Part shown: one piece after another, positions 6,896 through 15,011 of the stretch
How positions within the stretch are numbered: position 1 is the first letter of the stretch
Layout of the letters: every line of letters starts with the position of its first letter
From: an uncultured Lachnospiraceae bacterium
Lineage (GTDB): Bacteria; Bacillota; Clostridia; Lachnospirales; Lachnospiraceae
Length of the DNA: 32,207 nucleotides
Assembly: GCA_934351835.1 (NCBI GenBank)
Contig: CAKRJP010000023.1
Coordinates: 1-32,207 of the forward strand
Reading direction: 5' to 3'
Made by a program: the position numbers and the translations under genes
The notes under the pieces: generated by a model
What the model was told of the DNA's origin: nothing
What the model saw: the letters and a program-made list of their open reading frames with translations, nothing else
Databases searched by the model: none

Positions 6896-6935
6896 AACTA
6901 TTCTTTCAGGTCCTTTATTCTTTCAGTTCTTTATA

Positions 6936-7943
6936 CTATTTGTAATCCATCACGAGAAACATTGGTTTGATCGCTACAACTTCCTCGTATTCCTCTTGTT
7001 CCACTACTACACTGGAATTTAAAGCTTTCAGGTCCTTTTTCAAAATTTGCAGTGCTTCCGGTATCGTTCTTGCACGTCCGTTTCTTAATATCTCCTGCAT
7101 TCTCTCCAGTACAACAGGATGTGCATAATATGCCGGCACCGGGAAATCTGGATAGTCTTTGATATACTCTTCCATATTCCGTATGGACTCCGTAAGTTGT
7201 TTTTCAATATAATTCCGGTTATTTCTGGAAGTCGGAAGTACATTTGCTCCGGAAAACAGGAAAATCGCTGCCAGGCCAAATAACAGAAAATATATTCCCA
7301 GACCTGCATGAGTGACCAGTGCATAGATACCATAAATCAATGCTCCGGCTCCCATGATCACGATTGCCAGCGCCACCCACTTATACGTCGGATTACTTCT
7401 GTCATATGTCCGTTTCTTCTTCGCAGACTGGCTAAGATCCATATAGATATCCGACTGGTTCTTAAGATATTTCTCAGCCTGTTCAAGCTGCGACAGATAT
7501 TTTCTGGTCTCTTCCGACACCTTTTTTCCCTTCTGTCTCTCTGCCAGCCATTTTTCCTTTTCTTCTAATTTTCTCTCAGCCTCTGCACTGTGTACCGGAA
7601 TCTGCGGAAATGTTTCCTCAATATAAGCCAGGAATCTGTCTACATCTTCTTCATGTTTGAAATTGCATTGTTTCTCTTTCCCGTTCTCATAGATAACCAC
7701 AAGGTAGGGTAATGTACCAAAAGCTCCTTTTCCTGTGAATCCGCCTTTGCTCATTGCAATTCTTTTAAAAATTCTTTTAATTGAACTTACAGGTATGTAA
7801 TATCTTCTTTCAATATAAAAACTGTTAAGATAGACAGCTTTTTTACCGATTCCGCAGGGACCGATCTTTCGGCAGGTCTTCTTGTCCGTCCGCAATTCTT
7901 CATCTGGAATAGTTACATTCCCTAACCTCTGTGGTTTCATCAT
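6936..7943 (-). CDS. Unrecognised PH-like membrane protein
   Basis: I do not recognise this 335-residue protein. Residues about 25-115 are rich in alternating beta-type sequence (AVYLNSFYIERRYYIPVSSI, LPYLVVIYENGKEKQ) that resembles a bacterial PH-like domain. A charged coiled-coil-like helix follows (about 118-165), then two membrane helices (about 189-211 and 216-234), and a helical cytoplasmic C-terminal region. The translation start is uncertain: two ATGs are adjacent (MMKPQRL) and no strong ribosome binding site precedes them. It ends just before a strong terminator. It lies downstream of cstA in the same direction with a 42-base gap, so it may be expressed from cstA read-through. No function can be assigned. 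Confidence 0.75.
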   Translation of the reverse strand: MMKPQRLGNVTIPDEELRTDKKTCRKIGPCGIGKKAVYLNSFYIERRYYIPVSSIKRIFKRIAMSKGGFTGKGAFGTLPYLVVIYENGKEKQCNFKHEEDVDRFLAYIEETFPQIPVHSAEAERKLEEKEKWLAERQKGKKVSEETRKYLSQLEQAEKYLKNQSDIYMDLSQSAKKKRTYDRSNPTYKWVALAIVIMGAGALIYGIYALVTHAGLGIYFLLFGLAAIFLFSGANVLPTSRNNRNYIEKQLTESIRNMEEYIKDYPDFPVPAYYAHPVVLERMQEILRNGRARTIPEALQILKKDLKALNSSVVVEQEEYEEVVAIKPMFLVMDYK

Positions 7944-7985
7944 ATCATCATCTCATTTCAAATATCTCTCGTTTATTCTGGGCTG

Positions 7986-9431
7986 CTATGCCTGCGCCTT
8001 CATCGGTTTCTTTGTCGCATGGATAAAGATTCCAAGGAATACTACCGCAAGGATAATTCCTATAGGATAAGCTATCGTAGTAGAAAGTCCCAAACACTCA
8101 TCTGCGCAGAAGAAATAGGTCATAGAAACCGCACTCATAAATGTTGCAGGTACTGCTGTAATCCAGTAATTCTTCTTCTCGCGGAACAGATACATACTTG
8201 CTGTCCACAGAACGATCATTGCCAGAGTCTGGTTCGTCCAGCTAAAGTATCTCCAAACAATCGCATAATCCAGATGTCCGATAAAAGCTCCTGCTGCCAG
8301 CAACGGAATACACAGTACCAGACGTTTCTGCATTTTATTCTGATCTATCTTGAACCAGTCTGACAGTACCAGACGAGCACTACGGAATGCCGTATCACCA
8401 GAAGTAATCGGGCATACGATAACTCCGATCATTGCCAGCGCAACACCAACGCCTCCCATTGTCTTGATACATACATCATAAATAGCTGCGGACTGTCCAT
8501 TTGCAAGGATATCATTCAGCCCTGTGCTGAGTCCTCCTGTTACCTTATAAAGGGCACAACCTGCTGCTGCCCAGATCAGAGCAATCACACCTTCTGCAAC
8601 CATTGCACCATAAAATACAAAGTGTCCTTGTTTCTCAGACTTCATACAACGGGCCATCAACGGAGACTGTGTAGAATGGAATCCGGAAATTGCTCCACAC
8701 GCCACCGTAATAAACATAAAACTCCAGATTGGTTTTCCTGCCGGATGCATATTGGTGAAATGACTCCAAATCTCAGGGATCGTGTAATTTGGATTCGTGA
8801 AGATACCAAAGATTACTCCGACTGCCATAACGATCAGGCAAATACCAAACAATGGATAAATACGACCGATAATCTTATCAATAGAAATAAATGTTGCGAT
8901 AAAGTAATACGCCAGAATAATCCAGAGCCATACTTCCGGATTAGCCAGTGCTCCTGTCACGCCTTTATTTCCAAGCAAAGTAACAATCAGCCCCGCCGGT
9001 CCTACAGCGAATACCGTACCTACCATAACCAGCAGTACCACACTGAATACACGCATAACGTTCTTCATTACATTTCCAAGGTAGATTCCGCACACCTCAG
9101 AAATCGATGCTCCATCATTACGTTCTGAAAGCATACCTGAAAAATAATCATGTACACCACCCGCGAAGATCGTACCAAATGTAATCCACAGGAATACAAC
9201 CGGTCCCCACAATGCACCCTGCATTGCTCCGAAGATAGGTCCCAGTCCTGCAATATTAAGCAACTGTACCAGGAATAACTTCCACTGTGGCATTACAACA
9301 TAGTCCACACCATCATTGATTCTAACTGCCGGAGTTTCTCTGTCGTCCGGAGCAAACGTATTCTCTACAACTTTACCATAGACAAAATATCCTCCTATCA
9401 GCAGTGCAAGACAAATGATAAAACTAATCAT
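7986..9431 (-). CDS. cstA: CstA-type carbon starvation / pyruvate or peptide transporter
   Basis: This 481-residue polytopic membrane protein belongs to the CstA family. Family hallmarks are the N-terminal GYFVYGKVVENTF, NIAGLGPIFGAMQGALWGP and HDYFSGMLSERN segments, and a helical core of roughly a dozen membrane helices. It is the short form; E. coli CstA and BtsT are about 700 residues. CstA proteins import peptides or pyruvate under carbon limitation in studied bacteria; which substrate is used here is unknown. TAGGAGG lies 7 bases before the ATG. A strong promoter is at 9483-9510. The 5' half (8698-9412) is duplicated almost perfectly 1,672 bases downstream on the map. Confidence 0.92.
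   Translation of the reverse strand: MISFIICLALLIGGYFVYGKVVENTFAPDDRETPAVRINDGVDYVVMPQWKLFLVQLLNIAGLGPIFGAMQGALWGPVVFLWITFGTIFAGGVHDYFSGMLSERNDGASISEVCGIYLGNVMKNVMRVFSVVLLVMVGTVFAVGPAGLIVTLLGNKGVTGALANPEVWLWIILAYYFIATFISIDKIIGRIYPLFGICLIVMAVGVIFGIFTNPNYTIPEIWSHFTNMHPAGKPIWSFMFITVACGAISGFHSTQSPLMARCMKSEKQGHFVFYGAMVAEGVIALIWAAAGCALYKVTGGLSTGLNDILANGQSAAIYDVCIKTMGGVGVALAMIGVIVCPITSGDTAFRSARLVLSDWFKIDQNKMQKRLVLCIPLLAAGAFIGHLDYAIVWRYFSWTNQTLAMIVLWTASMYLFREKKNYWITAVPATFMSAVSMTYFFCADECLGLSTTIAYPIGIILAVVFLGIFIHATKKPMKAQA
8698..9412. repeat. 715-bp direct repeat, copy 1 (inside cstA)
   Basis: This segment recurs at 10370-11084 in the same orientation with one mismatch (A at 8712, G at 10384), by direct comparison of the two stretches. 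It covers the cstA coding region from about codon 7 to codon 245. Identity starts and stops abruptly, with no inverted ends or target-site duplication visible. Confidence 0.97.
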
Positions 9432-9482
9432 ACAAACACCTCCTATGTCCTTTAGTTATTAACATTTTCTTAACCTACCACC

Positions 9483-9510
9483 ATTATAGGATTGTTAAAA
9501 AATAAATCAA
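9483..9510 (-). promoter_or_regulatory. Promoter of cstA
   Basis: TTGATT (9510-9505), a 16-base spacer and TATAAT (9488-9483) lie about 50 bases before the start codon. The region between cstA and the XRE gene is AT-rich; no catabolite-repression element was recognised. Confidence 0.75.
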
Positions 9511-9653
9511 GTATTTGGAGTAATATTTTTAAATTTCTCAATACCGGTTTTTAATTCTTAATAAAAGTGTTCAAAAACTACAAATTCTCACTTTATGTCA
9601 TGTCAAATAGATGCTTTATATGATACTCTAAAATCAAAAAGGAGGGCAAAAGA

Positions 9654-10361
9654 ATGAGACAGGATTCTATTGGAAAATTTATTGCACGGATGAGAAAAGA
9701 AAAAGGACTTACTCAGAAAGAACTTGCAAACCGTCTTGGAGTAAATTACCGAAGCGTCTCCCGATGGGAAAACGGATACTGTATGCCTGATCTCTCACTG
9801 CTTCAGGACCTCGCGGCAGAATTAGATATTTCTGTTCAAGAACTATTGGACGGTACACAGTCAGATTCCGCACATTTAAAGGAAACATCTACTAACACCG
9901 CACAATCGAAGAATACACCGATTTCAGACAAATCGCTGCTATTTCTTGGAGAACATCGGCAAGTCATAAAGAAGATCTATCAGCCGGCCCTACATGCCAT
10001 CGAACAGACTCTGCATACCGACGAATCCATTCAATTTGTCGCAGCAGGAGAAGATTTGCTCCACAACGAACTTCCTATCATGTGGCATACACTTCTTGCC
10101 GTTACAAATGAACGTATCATCCTCAGTGGTGAACGCCAGAAAGGTATGCTTTTTACCCGTAATGCGACAGAAAGTTTTCCGTTCCCTGAAATCAAGTTAG
10201 TTAGTCTCACTAATTCAGGATTCCAGTTTGCACTACTTCTGCAACTAAAGAAACAGAAAAAAGCTCATGCTAATCCTGAAACTGTTGAACTTAAACTTAT
10301 AATAAAAGACCGTGCCACGGCAAAAGAAATCCAAAAGTATCTCTCACAAAAGATTTCCTGA
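9654..10361 (+). CDS. XRE-family regulator with C-terminal PH-like domain
   Basis: The 235-residue protein has an N-terminal helix-turn-helix of the XRE/Cro type (residues 8-62: RMRKEKGLTQKELANRLGVN, RSVSRWENG) and a low-complexity Ser/Thr linker (70-95). The C-terminal domain of about 100-235 contains LLAVTNERIILSGERQ, a pattern of bacterial PH-like domains, which may bind lipid or protein. A very good ribosome binding site (AAGGAGG) is 9 bases upstream. It is divergent from cstA and may regulate it, which is inference. Its normal downstream region is missing: only 8 bases after the stop the copied cstA fragment begins, so no terminator remains and its message may continue into an RNA antisense to cstA. 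Confidence 0.88.
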   Translation: MRQDSIGKFIARMRKEKGLTQKELANRLGVNYRSVSRWENGYCMPDLSLLQDLAAELDISVQELLDGTQSDSAHLKETSTNTAQSKNTPISDKSLLFLGEHRQVIKKIYQPALHAIEQTLHTDESIQFVAAGEDLLHNELPIMWHTLLAVTNERIILSGERQKGMLFTRNATESFPFPEIKLVSLTNSGFQFALLLQLKKQKKAHANPETVELKLIIKDRATAKEIQKYLSQKIS

Positions 10362-10369
10362 CACCGGAG

Positions 10370-11084
10370 CACGCCACCGTAATGAACATAAAACTCCAGA
10401 TTGGTTTTCCTGCCGGATGCATATTGGTGAAATGACTCCAAATCTCAGGGATCGTGTAATTTGGATTCGTGAAGATACCAAAGATTACTCCGACTGCCAT
10501 AACGATCAGGCAAATACCAAACAATGGATAAATACGACCGATAATCTTATCAATAGAAATAAATGTTGCGATAAAGTAATACGCCAGAATAATCCAGAGC
10601 CATACTTCCGGATTAGCCAGTGCTCCTGTCACGCCTTTATTTCCAAGCAAAGTAACAATCAGCCCCGCCGGTCCTACAGCGAATACCGTACCTACCATAA
10701 CCAGCAGTACCACACTGAATACACGCATAACGTTCTTCATTACATTTCCAAGGTAGATTCCGCACACCTCAGAAATCGATGCTCCATCATTACGTTCTGA
10801 AAGCATACCTGAAAAATAATCATGTACACCACCCGCGAAGATCGTACCAAATGTAATCCACAGGAATACAACCGGTCCCCACAATGCACCCTGCATTGCT
10901 CCGAAGATAGGTCCCAGTCCTGCAATATTAAGCAACTGTACCAGGAATAACTTCCACTGTGGCATTACAACATAGTCCACACCATCATTGATTCTAACTG
11001 CCGGAGTTTCTCTGTCGTCCGGAGCAAACGTATTCTCTACAACTTTACCATAGACAAAATATCCTCCTATCAGCAGTGCAAGAC
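10370..11084 (-). pseudogene. Truncated copy of cstA (5' half)
   Basis: This is repeat copy 2, matching 8698-9412 with a single A-to-G difference. It has lost the ATG and first six codons and the whole 3' half, so it cannot encode a transporter. The open frame extends to a TTG at 11091 (MKSLALLIGG...), but no ribosome binding site or promoter precedes it; on the other side it runs into sequence antisense to the XRE gene. The near-perfect identity means either recent duplication, gene conversion or an assembly error. Neutral drift over long times would have given more changes. Confidence 0.93.
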
Positions 11085-11156
11085 TTTTCAATTATCCATA
11101 TTCGACATAATCCGGCATTAAAAATAGTATATTTTTCATTTTTTCGTATAAAAACA

Positions 11157-11165
11157 TGTTATAAT
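11157..11165 (+). promoter_or_regulatory. Extended -10 promoter of the sensor diguanylate cyclase
   Basis: TGTTATAAT (11157-11165) lies 55 bases before the start codon of the gene at 11220. The matching -35 region is only a T-rich stretch (11131-11144). Confidence 0.65.
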
Positions 11166-11219
11166 CAAGCATATAAACTATTTTTTCTTTTTTAATTTCC
11201 GGCAGAAGGAGGAGATACT

Positions 11220-13097
11220 ATGGATAGGAAACGAAGACTTCTAATACCCACAGTTACAATAATCATTCTTGTGTTTCTGACCGGGAGCACCTTATATCAT
11301 AATTATATCCAGCGGGAAATCTACCTGAACAATTCCAATCACCTGCTTGCAACTTACGAGCAGGTCAACCGGACATTCACCTTATTTACCCAGCGCAACT
11401 GGAATGTGTTATCTGACTGGGATGGAAATCTTCAGTATATCTCCGATTCTGATGATGTTACAAATATCTGGCAGGAATTTGCAGACCGAAAAAACTGCTG
11501 GAAATACAGCGACTTCTATATGTTTAACGCAGACTGTGATTATATTACTGCTGCCAACCGTAAAGGAACTGCCGATAGTATTCAGAACGTTTTTCAGGAA
11601 ATGTATTCTTCCGGGCAACCGGTAATCTCGGATTATACCGCCAGTAGCGGGAAACACAAAATTGTATTTGCGATTCCACTAAGCAAACCATTCACATTGG
11701 ACAACATTTCTTATACCGGGGTTGCTGTAAGCTATGATGTCACAACCGTAGAATCTATAATCTCCAGAAACGTATACGGCGATAAGAGCAGCTGCTATCT
11801 GATAGATTCCAATGGAAATCAGATTCTCTCCCTGGAACCCCAGTCAAATTTCTTGAAAAATCAGGAGAATCTGTTTACCTGTCTGCAAAATAATGCCACT
11901 TTTTCAGAGAATACTCTGATGGCTGTCCAACAGGATGTCCAGAGTATTACCAAAGGCTGTGCTGAGTTTAAAGATGGAAAAGATTCCTATTATCTGGTTT
12001 ATCAGCCAGTTGGTATCAATGATTGGAGCATTGTTGGAATTGTACAGTCAGATATGGTTGATGCGACTGCCCAGAAGATAAAAATCATCACTATAATAAT
12101 GATTTCGATTCTTGCACTCTGTCTTCTTCTCCTGATTCTAAGACTGATATCCACAAATACCAGACTTCGGCTACAGCATCAGGAATTAATACAACAGGCC
12201 TTAAAGGAACAAAAAGAGCAGATCGATCAGTTGTTTTTCGGAATGACTCAGATTATAGACCGCTATGCTATCGGGGATTTTGTCAATGATCGCTATGAGT
12301 ACTATGAATATATTAACCTCACTCCTCTGTATCCCGGAACCGGATCCTATCAAAAACTGATTGATGAGATAACCAGGAAATATATTGTATTATCTGATAC
12401 GGAAAATCTGAAGATGAGCCAACTCTTAAGCGTAGAATATCTGCAGAAAGTACTTCGCAGAAAAGAGGGCAAAGAAAATAATATTCTGAAAATAGAATAC
12501 TGCGGACGTACCGGCAATATCTATAAAATCATGAGTATTGTGGCTATAAAATGGGATGAGAACGGCATTCCGCAAAAGGTTATGCTGATCACACAAGATC
12601 TCGGAAAACGTTACGAGCTGGAGAATCTCGCGAATACAGATGGTTTGACCGGTTTATTTAATGAACGATATTTCAGCAACATTCTACACCAGAAAGAACA
12701 GCAAAAACTTCCGTTCGTTCTGTATTATCTTGACCTGGATCATTTCAAGCCGGTCAATGATACCTACGGACACGATATAGGAGACAAGCTCCTGAAAGAA
12801 GTCGCCCACCGCCTTCAGGAATGCATCCGCAATAATGATTACGCCTTCCGCATCGGCGGGGATGAATTTGCCCTGATCATCAGTGCCGATATGACAGAAG
12901 CCCTCTGCGAACAAACTAAAAGCCGTATCATCCGCCCCCTGCTCCGTCCATATGAAATCGATGGAAAGAGTTTGCAGATCGGTGCCAGCTGTGGCTATGC
13001 TGTCTATCCTCTGGAATCAGGAGACACCGGAGAAATCCGTATTCTCGCAGACCAGAGGATGTATGCCGAGAAAGCAATAAACCATCAGAAAAAATAA
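11220..13097 (+). CDS. Membrane sensor diguanylate cyclase
   Basis: The 625-residue protein makes cyclic-di-GMP from two GTP. It has an N-terminal membrane helix (about 7-27), an extracellular sensing region of dCache/PAS-like type (about 30-280), a second membrane helix (about 287-308), a helical linker with a PAS-like segment (about 315-475), and the GGDEF domain (about 480-625). The catalytic motif GGDEF is at 546-550, and the inhibitory site RNND is at 537-540, five residues before it as in product-inhibited cyclases. Ribosome binding site AGGAGGAG precedes the start. It ends exactly next to the stop of the convergent EAL gene, with no base between them and no terminator, so opposing transcripts probably overlap. 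Confidence 0.93.
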   Translation: MDRKRRLLIPTVTIIILVFLTGSTLYHNYIQREIYLNNSNHLLATYEQVNRTFTLFTQRNWNVLSDWDGNLQYISDSDDVTNIWQEFADRKNCWKYSDFYMFNADCDYITAANRKGTADSIQNVFQEMYSSGQPVISDYTASSGKHKIVFAIPLSKPFTLDNISYTGVAVSYDVTTVESIISRNVYGDKSSCYLIDSNGNQILSLEPQSNFLKNQENLFTCLQNNATFSENTLMAVQQDVQSITKGCAEFKDGKDSYYLVYQPVGINDWSIVGIVQSDMVDATAQKIKIITIIMISILALCLLLLILRLISTNTRLRLQHQELIQQALKEQKEQIDQLFFGMTQIIDRYAIGDFVNDRYEYYEYINLTPLYPGTGSYQKLIDEITRKYIVLSDTENLKMSQLLSVEYLQKVLRRKEGKENNILKIEYCGRTGNIYKIMSIVAIKWDENGIPQKVMLITQDLGKRYELENLANTDGLTGLFNERYFSNILHQKEQQKLPFVLYYLDLDHFKPVNDTYGHDIGDKLLKEVAHRLQECIRNNDYAFRIGGDEFALIISADMTEALCEQTKSRIIRPLLRPYEIDGKSLQIGASCGYAVYPLESGDTGEIRILADQRMYAEKAINHQKK

Positions 13098-15011
13098 TTA
13101 TGTTTCTTTATACAGCAACCTTACGATGTTTTCTTCCGGAAGAGGTCTGGAAAAGTAATAGCCCTGGATCATATCAACTCCCCAGGCGCTGAGCAATTCT
13201 ACCTCTTCCTCTGTCTCTACGCCTTCCGCCACAAGATGATAATTCATTTTCCGGAACGTCTCCACAATGCTCTGATAGAATAACGCCCGTTTCTCGTCAT
13301 TACAGATCTCAAACAGAAGAGAGCGATCCAGTTTAATCGTAGTAAACGGAAGCTCCATGACCGTGTTCAGATTCGCATAACCCGATCCGAAATCATCCAG
13401 ACAAAGGTAGAGTCCCGCCGCTATAAATTCATCTATAACTTTTCTCAGGCTCTCATTATATTCTGTTGCCACCGTTTCTGTAATCTCAAACTGTATCCAG
13501 TTATATGGAATATCATATACATCCATCATATGGATAAAATGGCTGCTGCAATCATTTCTCATCAGATCCAGGGAAGACAGATTTACCTTTACATTCAGAA
13601 GCTGCTCCATTAGCTTTCTGTTTTCATTTAAGAATCTGCAGATCCGGCAAAACTGCAAATCTGTAATTTGTTCGATTATATGATTTTTTTCTGCGATCTG
13701 GATAAATACATCCGGTGCGATCCACCCAAGTTCCGGATGATACAGACGGCTAAGCGCCTCCAGCGTGACAAATCTCTTTTCCTTCGCAGAATATACCGGC
13801 TGGTAATAAATTTCAAAAAGGTCTTCCTCGATTGCCTTATGCAGATACTGCTCCACCCTCTTATTATACAGAAAACCTTTCAGTGTCTGCCGGTCATCCT
13901 GTATCACTTCTGTCACCCCGCTTTGCGTAGATAAAGATTCCAGATATTCTGAATATTCCAAGATAAGTCCACTGTCTTTCATTTTCTCTGCATTGATAAT
14001 TCCGCTTAAGATCACAGGCATCAAAACATTCTGATCGTCCACATCCAATTTTACATTTGTATCAAATATCTGTTTTAACTGCGCAAGATAGTATTCATAT
14101 TCTTCCAGGGAACCTGCCACTACCATAAAACGTTTTCCGGTGACACGAAAAGCTTTCTTTCCACATAAATCGCTAAGCTTCTTCGCAGTCATCTGCAGGA
14201 GATGATCTCCACCCTGTACTCCTGCGATTTTATTAATATGTTTTAACTGATACAGATATACCGTGATCACATGAAAAGATTTCCCTGCCGCAATCAGTTC
14301 ATTACTTTTTCTGGTCAGGTATCGGTGGTTATATAATCCGGTAAGACCATCCATATTCGCATAAGGATTATTGATTGTAATAAATAACGCCAGTATACCA
14401 AGACTTATTCCAAATCCCGTTGTGAGAAGCGGATAGCAGAAAATCTGGACCAGAACACCGGCACCGGATATCACAAAGATTTCCAGAAGTACTGTTATAT
14501 TCCAGCGTCCAAGAGATTTTCTCCATATTACGATCAGTAACAAAGCTATCATCAGATGACCGATTGCGTTGTAATACATCAGCATGTACCATGGACCTTT
14601 TATATAACCTGCGGATACATCGAAATAAAAAAGTTTCCCGGTAAATGGATTCGTAAGTACTACTGCCGCCAGCACAAGCGTCGGCAATCCGGATAACAAC
14701 ATTTTTCTGGCTGAAACTATTTTATTATCATGTAATGTCTGTATATAACAGATAAAAGTAAAAGGGAACAGTGCCTGAAATAGATAAAATATCGTCGTTG
14801 CAAACATTGCAGCTATACCAAAATTTCTGACTCCGGAAGTAATATAATAATTACTGCAAAGTTCCGCAACCACATCCAGGATTCCAATCACTGCGAAGAA
14901 AAGAAAGACCTGGTTATTCATATCCGCTGCTCTGTTTTGTTGCAGAAAATGCCACAGCACAAGTAGCAATATTATCATCGCTGCAATCAGAAAATCTATA
15001 TTATAAGCCAT
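13098..15011 (-). CDS. Membrane EAL phosphodiesterase with degenerate GGDEF domain
   Basis: The 637-residue protein starts MAYNIDFLIAAMIILLL. About seven membrane helices occupy 1-215, then a GGDEF-like domain (220-385) whose active motif is replaced by TGKRF at 291-295, so it should not synthesise cyclic-di-GMP and may bind GTP or mediate dimerisation. The EAL domain (about 400-637) keeps EAL at 418-420, DDFGSGYANL, EGVETEEE and QGYYFSRPL, the residues needed for metal binding and hydrolysis. The start at 15011 is favoured by GGGGAGG upstream and overlaps the stop of the upstream cyclase gene by 11 bases, so the two are translationally coupled. It should lower the cyclic-di-GMP level. Confidence 0.92.
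   Translation of the reverse strand: MAYNIDFLIAAMIILLLVLWHFLQQNRAADMNNQVFLFFAVIGILDVVAELCSNYYITSGVRNFGIAAMFATTIFYLFQALFPFTFICYIQTLHDNKIVSARKMLLSGLPTLVLAAVVLTNPFTGKLFYFDVSAGYIKGPWYMLMYYNAIGHLMIALLLIVIWRKSLGRWNITVLLEIFVISGAGVLVQIFCYPLLTTGFGISLGILALFITINNPYANMDGLTGLYNHRYLTRKSNELIAAGKSFHVITVYLYQLKHINKIAGVQGGDHLLQMTAKKLSDLCGKKAFRVTGKRFMVVAGSLEEYEYYLAQLKQIFDTNVKLDVDDQNVLMPVILSGIINAEKMKDSGLILEYSEYLESLSTQSGVTEVIQDDRQTLKGFLYNKRVEQYLHKAIEEDLFEIYYQPVYSAKEKRFVTLEALSRLYHPELGWIAPDVFIQIAEKNHIIEQITDLQFCRICRFLNENRKLMEQLLNVKVNLSSLDLMRNDCSSHFIHMMDVYDIPYNWIQFEITETVATEYNESLRKVIDEFIAAGLYLCLDDFGSGYANLNTVMELPFTTIKLDRSLLFEICNDEKRALFYQSIVETFRKMNYHLVAEGVETEEEVELLSAWGVDMIQGYYFSRPLPEENIVRLLYKET

Noticed and set aside
8622..9128. 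A 168-residue plus-strand frame, repeated in the copy at 10312-10800
   Set aside because: It is the antisense shadow of cstA. Its appearance twice is only due to the duplication, and the protein has no recognisable pattern.
8698..11084. The duplication as an insertion sequence or transposon
   Set aside because: No transposase, inverted ends or target duplication is visible at the borders of either copy.
10297..11091. A 264-residue reading frame on the minus strand that could be called a second CstA protein
   Set aside because: It is the truncated cstA copy read from a TTG without ribosome binding site or promoter, and its last codons run antisense into the XRE gene.
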